DNA of 26,112 nt from Intoshia linei (Eukaryota > Orthonectida > Rhopaluridae). The translations under genes were made by a program, and so were the position numbers. How positions within the stretch are numbered: the stretch's first letter is position 1; each line of letters begins with the position of its first letter. Location: assembly GCA_001642005.1 (NCBI GenBank), contig LWCA01000480.1, forward strand, positions 1 through 26,112, written 5' to 3'. Shown piece by piece: positions 19,812 to 26,112 of this stretch. The notes beneath the pieces are model-generated. The model worked only from the letters and a program-made list of their open reading frames with translations, did not search any database and had not been told where the DNA came from.

Positions 19812-21915
19812 TTACTTTAATGCTAACAATACTGATAATGGTAAAACAGAAATTGATGGCCAATTTACAACATAATCGGTAAGAATAACATCATTATCTT
19901 GTAATCCAATAGATTCGGTTGGTAATGGGTGACGGTGGAAATATTCAATAAGTCGTGTCATAGTATCAAATGTGAGATTATGAATTCTTAGTCTTTCTTT
20001 ATCAATTAATTCAATTCGTAAATGCTACATAAAATTAGAAATGATAATAAAAAAATACTCTTGTTCGATTATTGGTATTGAAAGAAATAACAAAGTCTCC
20101 AATTCTAGTCTCACTTTCTCTAACAAGATATAGCCCTTCCTTTGATTTGTTTTTATTTGTAACAAATTTCGCAGCCCGTGATCTGCTTAAATTGAAATGG
20201 TACCAGGGTTTCTTGTAAAGGTTTTGATATATTTTTGATTTTTCATTCATCAACACTAAATTTACTATGAAATGTGACAAATAAATGTCATTACTATTGA
20301 GGGTTGGTACAATCTTTTTTAATTTATGAGGTACATGTGGAAATCTATAAGAAATTAATTCATATTAAACGAATAATTACCCTACATTTGATTCGTACTG
20401 GTAAAGTTTATAATAATGCTGGAATATTTTATACCAATATGCTTGCTTTTTTCTATCATTGAATGCAAGTATATGGTTTAAAGCTGAATTAATTTCCTAC
20501 AAATTTTAATCAAATACTGTGTAAACAATAAAACCTCAATTAATATGCAATAACCGTTTGATTTAGTCTCTAATGCATATATTTTACTCACATTGTGCAT
20601 CATAAAAAGTTTAGATGTAGAATTTATCTAAATCAAATTAATAATTATTTTAAATAAGTATTACAATGTTAGATGGTTGAATTTCAAAAATAGCTCCAAT
20701 GGGATTGTTATAAAAAACTAGAATAACATTAACAAAAGCATGAAAATCGGTTTGAACAGTAGAGCGTTCATTAAATGAATCAGATTCAGAAACTATACAT
20801 CGATATTTTATGTTAGTCATTTGAGGTAAGTATTTGTTTTTGGAAAAGAGATAATTTGACATGATAAAGTAGTTACTTTTTTGAATAAAATAAAATACAT
20901 TTTTTTTAAATCTACTAAATATTCTTTTGGTACCGTTGTTTTTTTCCACCATAAATCTTTGTTTAAGATAAACAGCATCATTCTCGCTTTTTGCAACAAA
21001 ATTGACAGAATTCGATTTTGCATTCGAATGTTCAGTATATTTTGATTTACTGGTATACTCACTAGTTTTAGATTTTATAGAACAGAGTGATGCGTTGCCA
21101 GAATCTTGATTGAGACAAATTTCATGTTTATGGAATTTTACGTTGTTTAATTTAGATTTCATCAATAATTTATCATTTGGATTGATTTGCATAATTTGAC
21201 TTTCCACGAAAGCATTCATGTTATACAATTTATGAAACAATAATTGTATTTCACAAACTTGGCTTATTAAAAATTTGTTGAAAATTGAACTTTTAAAATT
21301 GGAACATTTTGTGATAGCCAGATTATTGAAAATTTTATTTTGAATGGGAACATCAAAGTAATAACGTAAAATCTGTCTTTTTAGATTGGTGGTACAATTT
21401 TTATTAGCTAAATAATCGTAAAATTCTTGAATTTTACTGGCGGAAAAGTAAATTTTCGAATTATTACAAGTTTCTACAGATAGTATTTTGATAATAGCAT
21501 GATAAACTCGTTGAACAATATCCAAAAAATTGTTTTTGAATGGACATTTTGTATGTATCGTAAATTTTAGTCTATTTTGATAGTGGGTGTACATTTCATG
21601 TAATTCGATATACAACGCGATAAGTAATATATAAAACTGGTTTAAATCATATTCCTTTATGATATCAGCTTTAGTTAAATGTTTCAGAACATTGGAATCA
21701 AGTACGTTATATCCAGATTCGGTATTGTAATTGATAAATTTGATTATACAATTAAGAATATTCACATTATCTGATTTTTCATTCACATGAAAATCAACTA
21801 AATTCATGCATCGTTTACCTGTGCCATGTACATATTTAACAAAACAATAATGTATGATCATCCTCAACCCGCGACAGTTCTCCTCCAAATTATCGAAAAT
21901 TTTTATATTTTGCAT
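19812..21915 (-). CDS. SH2B/Lnk-family adaptor (PH + SH2), 5 exons
   Basis: Cytoplasmic adaptor that binds phosphotyrosines on receptor tyrosine kinases and JAKs. Minus-strand exons: 21915-20665, 20627-20535, 20496-20381, 20344-20059, 20024-19812, all in phase, 652 codons; introns are 34-38 bases. SH2 domain at about 534-630: WYHFNLSRSRAAKFV, then GLYLVRESETRIGDFVISFN with phosphotyrosine-binding Arg562, HLRIEL, LRIHNLTFDTMTRLIEYF, and HPLPTESIGLQDNDVILTDY. The LSRxxAAxxV...RxSETRxGxxVxxFN and HPxPxES features are those of SH2B1/2/3 rather than other SH2 families. A diverged PH domain at about 358-490 (NVILVFYNNPIG, FEIQPSNI, and AYWYKIF in the last helix) precedes it. The N-terminal 350 residues, rich in Asn, Lys, Ile and Cys, match nothing I know, and no Phe-zipper is evident. 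The first ATG is at 21915. The frame stays open to a TTTAG at about 21943, so an upstream coding exon is possible. Confidence 0.88.
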
Positions 21916-21943
21916 TTGAAGTGTGATTGTCAATTCATTTGTC

Positions 21944-24177
21944 TAAACAGTTATATTTAATAAATTACACACTATAAATGGGCGTCAAATCTAATGTCAA
22001 GTAAAATAACTTAAAAATTAAATATCAATAAGCAAACATCTGCAGGTCTAAATCCTAAAAAAATAAATCGATGCTAGAAATCGAAATGATGACATCAAAT
22101 TTACAAAAATACAAATTAAGATAGGCTTACATTATATTTTTATTGCATCTGTATTGCCCCATACAAATTTTTAAAAGTGAGGGTGCAACAAAGTTAATGA
22201 AACGGTTAATTAAATTTTTGATTGTCTACAAAAATTGTATAATAAATTTACAATTAGAAAGACTGATTATAATTCTCAACTCTACGCGAAAATTCACATA
22301 AAATACCTTTTTTCAAAAAATGTCATGTAATTAAAACCTCCAATAAACCAATTTTTTGAATAAAATCTGTTAAAAGGTTTACTCGGGTATCAGAGCTTAT
22401 GATAAACCTATATTTAAACTGTAAAATCAAATTATTTGACAAATATTCAATAATTATTTAGTAAACTGAGCAATAGTATTAAAAAAACATCAAAACAATT
22501 ATTTTGTAATGGTTATATGAATCTATTAATCACAAAATGTATATTCATTGTATTTATTCAATTTAATAGTTAAAAGCAAACATGAGATGAGAAATATATA
22601 TACATTCCAGAAAAATAAAAAGAATCTTATGGATTATACAAATATAGTTAATAATTAAGTTATCCAAATTATCTACATAACAATTGGTTACCATTCAATT
22701 AAAAAAAATAATAAAAACAACAAAACATTACCTCATTATTTGGGGTTTTTGGAGATTAGATAAATGAAATAAAATGTGGTATTTCTATGGCACGTATAAG
22801 ATGTTCAATATTATTGATTTTTTTGCAGATTAAAAATGTTTTTATGTAGAGTTAGTAGCTGGTAAGCAGCAGCAGTATACTGGTATGGATTTAACTAGCA
22901 TAAAATAATGTAATTATCTTAGCAAGCTAAGAAAATACAATAAAAGCATAAGTAACAGACACCGAATAATGAATATAAATTTAAAAATATTTGCTGTCAA
23001 TATAATGTGTTCAGCGTAAATAACAATTTTATTGTATCACCATTTCCAATTTTAGACTCAGTTATCGAAAATTATTTATATAACCACCAGCATATCAAAA
23101 CATGATAAATTCGCTTTGTTATTACAAATATTTTCTAATTAATTTTATTTTTAACTGAACATAATTCAAACTAATATTTATACATAATTCAATAGCAAAA
23201 ATATCACTACATAAATTGGCAAGTCATGTATACATTAAAAACTCCTGTATGATCAATAAAAATTGATTTCTACAAAATTGCTAGTTTAGACAATATTTCA
23301 GTTAATGATATAAAATTTCATAAATCATATTCTTCATGAATAATATAAAGATGTTAGTTTTGGTTCAATAATTATAATAATTAATAAAATAAAATATGGA
23401 TTGTATACAATTTTAAAATATACAAGAATTATATCCAGTTATGAAACAATACATTTCAAACATTATATAATTTTCAAATAAAAACAAGAGATTGTAACAA
23501 ATAATTCAATTTGAAATATAAATAATTTAAATTGCAATGCAAACAAAAATCATTATTAAATTGAAATTAAATATTTTAGATATTAATATCAAAAATTTTA
23601 ATTTAAAAAAGTTACAATTAGAATTATTTCACCAATGTATTTCTCTTTCATTGCTACAATTCAAAAAAAATAAATTCAATTTTAATTGTTTTCATTTTCA
23701 TTTAAGTTTATTCAAGTTTTAAAATTACCTTAAGTAATCGGTAACCAATTTTTGCATTTGGTAAATTTTATCAAAGGATTTTTTTATTTAAACAAATTGT
23801 GACTAAAATATTAATGAACAGCAGGTATAATCAAACCTTTTATGAAAAACAAAAAATCATCAATGTCTGCATATTGCAAAATAACGCATAATCAATTATA
23901 TTTTGCGTCTCATAGCATATTATGCAATCGGTATTTGCATTTCAAAATGTATTGTTAAATTTTGTATCCTGACAACACCAGTCAGAATCTATTCATCCAA
24001 TACATTTGATAATTATGGCACATGGAATATTTGTTTCCAAAGAGTAAATTTATTATTTACTTATTTTGCAATCACATAAGATTTTTGTCCAATTGTTATG
24101 AAAAAATTTAATTCACCAAAAGTTATTTATGCGATATAATAAGTTTTTTTAGAGCTGTGTTAGCCAAATATGTTGTG
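21944..24177. other. 2.2-kb AT-rich region, no gene recognised
   Basis: Upstream of the SH2B gene on its strand, so it should hold that promoter. I searched both strands for exon-like blocks and found only fragments: a minus-strand piece near 22740-22800 with a GAG|GTAATG-type donor, and a low-complexity 61-codon frame at 23537-23722 built from Lys, Asn, Phe and Leu. Neither connects to neighbours in phase or resembles a family, so both are left uncalled. An upstream exon of SH2B could be hidden here. Confidence 0.4.
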
Positions 24178-24185
24178 CGATACTT

Positions 24186-24307
24186 CAGGCGTCATGATAA
24201 CAAAAACCGGGGTGCCCGTTGATTTAAGTATAAAAACTCTATTTAAATGAATTTATAATTTTGGGGAAACACGTGCTCAGATGGGCACCTGAGGTACGAC
24301 GCCACTG
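24186..24307. mobile_element. 122-bp hAT-like MITE with perfect 8-bp TSD
   Basis: A very small element. Left end: CAGGCGTCATG...GGGGTGCCCGTTG. Right end read inward: CAGTGGCGTCGTACCTCAGG followed by TGCCC. The two share CAG...GCGTC and GGTGCCC in inverted order; CAGTGGCG is a known kind of hAT terminus. Perfect target duplication CGATACTT at 24178-24185 and 24308-24315. The interior is AT-rich and non-coding. Confidence 0.75.
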
Positions 24308-24381
24308 CGATACTTTGATTTTTTTACACATAGTATTTCACATAGTATATTATTCTGCGCCTTATTATATATATATACATA

Positions 24382-24948
24382 CAGGGATTGGAAATAATTG
24401 ATTGCAATCAATTATTCTGTATAAACCAATTAATTGAAAATTATCTTTTCTTTTTTCAATTAATTGGTTTTTTGATATAACTGAAAAAATATATAAATTG
24501 AATCCTTTTATTGATGAATTGTTGGATGAAAGAATTAATTAATGAACAGAAAAATGATGTATTTAACCTACTAGCTTGACTTTTATGTACTTCGAACAAA
24601 CAGCATTCATTATAACCACATGACAGTTTTTTAAAAATGATTATGATATTGTTATCAATCTTCAATTAATTGGAAAATATTTTTTCATTTTTCAATAATT
24701 ACCATAATTAAATGTAAAGCCAAAATTACATATCTATGTTTACAAAAAATATTTTTGGCTTAAAATTGTTTCTAAATAAACTAAAATTTAAGTAATCGAA
24801 CGTGACTATATTAAGATATCACTGTATTTTATCTAAATCTATTAATTGAAAAATAATTTTTGAACAAACAATTAATTGATTATTTTTCAATAATTTTTAC
24901 CAATTAATTGCAATTAAATTGGTTGTAATCAATTAATTTAAATTCCTG
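24382..24948. mobile_element. 567-bp hAT-like element with perfect 8-bp TSD
   Basis: Left end CAGGGATTGGAAATAATTG and right end read inward CAGGAATTTAAATTAATTG continue as inverted repeats for about 35 bp with few mismatches (next block ATTGCAATCAATT against ATTACAACCAATT). Perfect target duplication TATACATA at 24374-24381 and 24949-24956. Inside are many copies of ATTAATTG/CAATTAAT in both orientations, including a large palindrome at about 24426-24470, which is typical of subterminal repeats bound by a transposase. No convincing coding sequence. Confidence 0.85.
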
Positions 24949-24956
24949 TATACATA

Positions 24957-25254
24957 ATATGTAGTATAATATTAGTTATATACGTATTACATATATATTC
25001 GTGGATATTCTTCATTTTTCATGGTCTCCTACTTACTATCAACCTCTGTAACTATGCGCTAAATAATTCGGGGTAATTATTACATATCATATCGATGATA
25101 CACAAGGGTGGGCAATTTGCTGGTACCAACAATTTTTTTTAAATGACTAAATTTGTAAAATGTAAACTGAATACAATTTATCAAAAAAATATCGGAAACG
25201 GATTTTTCCTGTACCTTAAGACTTAATGGTTGGTATAATTGAGTTTTTTATTTT
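24957..25254. other. spacer with an orphan hAT-like end
   Basis: Mostly AT-rich. At about 25103 the sequence CAAGGGTGGGCAATTTG resembles the common hAT end CAGGGGTGGGCAA. I find no inverted partner before the right edge, so it would be a solo or truncated terminus. Confidence 0.3.
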
Positions 25255-25790
25255 GTGTAGGATTACGAGGTTTTTTGTAAAACCGGGAAAAGGGAATTTG
25301 TACGTAGAGGACTTCAAATGGATGTTTTATATAGTATTATTAATGGTGGTATAAAGTTGAGATTTTTGAAATAATAATGTAGCGGTCGTTAAGGCCAGTG
25401 AAAATCGAAATTGGTTATTCTAAATGGAAATGAGAACTCAGAAGATTATATATTTACCTTATATGAGACTTTACTTCCATTTGCAGACTCTTATTATGAT
25501 ACCGAGTATATTTTCCAACAATATACTGCTCTAATTCGTACTTCTCGTAAGGTAAAAGCATGGTTTGAAGATAACTGTGTCAATGTAATGAAGTGGCCAT
25601 TGAAATCTCCTGACTTAAACTCAATTGAAAACTATGGGAAATTTTGGCAAGGTCCGTATACAAAAATGACAGGCATTTAATAATGTTGATCAGTTAATTA
25701 AGTTTATAATAAAAGAAAGGGAAAATATCCATCAAGATGTTACTCAAACCTTGTAAATTTGCTAACTAAAAAGAGAAATGAATTTTTTTT
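25255..25790 (+). pseudogene. Tc1-like transposase, decayed
   Basis: C-terminal half of a Tc1/mariner (DD34E type) transposase. The pieces lie in different frames: GKREFVRRGLQ and NGGIK around 25290-25355, then a clear block at 25405-25640 (KLVILNGNENSEDYIFTLYE, FADSYYDTEYIFQQYTA, TSRKVKAWFEDN, WPLKSPDLNSIENYG), then NVDQLIKFIIK and IHQDVTQTL in another frame to about 25755. The third catalytic residue (Glu of SIEN) is present 34 residues after the place of the second Asp, but that Asp (QQDNA in the family) is Tyr here (QQYTA). With at least two frameshifts and a lost catalytic residue it cannot be active. No inverted repeats were found. Confidence 0.8.
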
Positions 25791-25864
25791 ATTGATAATT
25801 GTTACAAATTTAACATAAAATGGTAAAAAGAAAAACTACTTTCAGTAGCTAATAGTCCAAAATA

Positions 25865-26112
25865 ATGAAGATGAGACGTCTCAATAAGTCTCAAAAAGAA
25901 CATGATATCCGAAATAGGTAAGAACAATTGTTTTTTTAATTTTTTTTAATTAATTATCAAACTGTATTCATTCTGATTTACATTTAGGAAAATTTTCAGT
26001 AGACAATCCAATTTTTTTTATAAAACAAGAAAAAAGGCCAAAAGTATAGACACTAGGCTTGTGAAAATTTTAATATTTTTGATTATATTTGAAAAAGCCC
26101 ATTATTCCAAGA
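25865..26112 (+). CDS. possible gene start cut by window edge
   Basis: I do not recognise the product. Exon 1 (25865-25917) begins ATG and ends AATAG|GTAAGA, a strong donor. A 70-base intron ends in CATTTAG, and exon 2 (from 25988) continues in phase and stays open to the edge. The product begins MKMRRLNKSQKEHDIRNR, very basic, goes on KIFSRQSNFFYK and KKAKSIDT, and then has a short hydrophobic run (LVKILIFLIIF), possibly the start of a membrane segment. The phase fit, strong donor and absence of stops over about 60 codons in AT-rich DNA support a real gene, but there is no family evidence. Confidence 0.42.

Noticed and set aside
20817-21062. 81-codon minus-strand frame inside the SH2B first exon
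   Set aside because: It is a shadow in another frame of the long coding exon.
23537-23722. 61-codon frame
   Set aside because: Low-complexity Lys/Asn/Leu/Phe sequence without splice context or family resemblance.
24456-24665. 69-codon minus-strand frame
   Set aside because: It lies inside the palindrome-rich hAT-like element and resembles no transposase.
1-26112. tRNA, rRNA, CRISPR or bacterial operon features
   Set aside because: Nothing of the kind was recognised; the window is spliced animal nuclear DNA.

Overview
This is an animal nuclear genome window: very AT-rich, with spliced genes made of many small exons. Most introns are only 33-46 bases. They begin GT and end AG with almost no room to spare, and a few are 0.1-1.3 kb. 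Because of this most genes are invisible as single open reading frames. I rebuilt them by joining exons whose phases fit and whose joined protein follows a known family. The families (SLC26 anion transporter, inward-rectifier K+ channel, nicotinic acetylcholine receptor, SH2B adaptor, POLD3) are metazoan. AT richness, tiny introns and compact spacing would suit a reduced, perhaps parasitic, spiralian such as an orthonectid. That is inference only.

Layout on the + strand unless noted. 542-3319: a weak candidate for a tiny Pro/Gln-rich spliced gene, with a hAT-like MITE in its first intron. 4429-10453: a complete SLC26A11-like anion transporter of 24 exons and 793 codons, every junction in phase, with another hAT-like element in the intron that splits its STAS domain. 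10592-12205: a complete Kir channel of 4 exons and 436 codons, starting 138 bases after the transporter stop. 12521-14321: a transposon cluster (Tigger/pogo-like relic, short TA-flanked MITE, hAT-like MITE). 14561-16562: POLD3, the small DNA polymerase delta subunit, 9 exons and 210 codons, ending in a PCNA-binding PIP box. 16803-19089: a nicotinic receptor alpha-type gene that looks recently decayed. 19812-21915, minus strand: an SH2B/Lnk-type adaptor with PH and SH2 domains, 5 exons and 652 codons. About 22-24.2 kb: no gene seen. 24186-25790: two more hAT-like elements and a dead Tc1-like transposase. 25865 to the right edge: a possible gene start cut off by the window.

The genes do not form one pathway. 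Transporter and channel are ion-transport genes in tandem, POLD3 is a replication gene, and SH2B is a receptor tyrosine kinase adaptor. The most interesting points are the receptor, which carries several independent lesions while all its neighbours splice cleanly; the unusual pore residues of the Kir channel; the very short POLD3; the unrecognised N-terminal half of the SH2B protein; and a series of hAT-like insertions, most with exact or near-exact 8-bp target duplications. I see no evidence for a wholly new multi-gene system.
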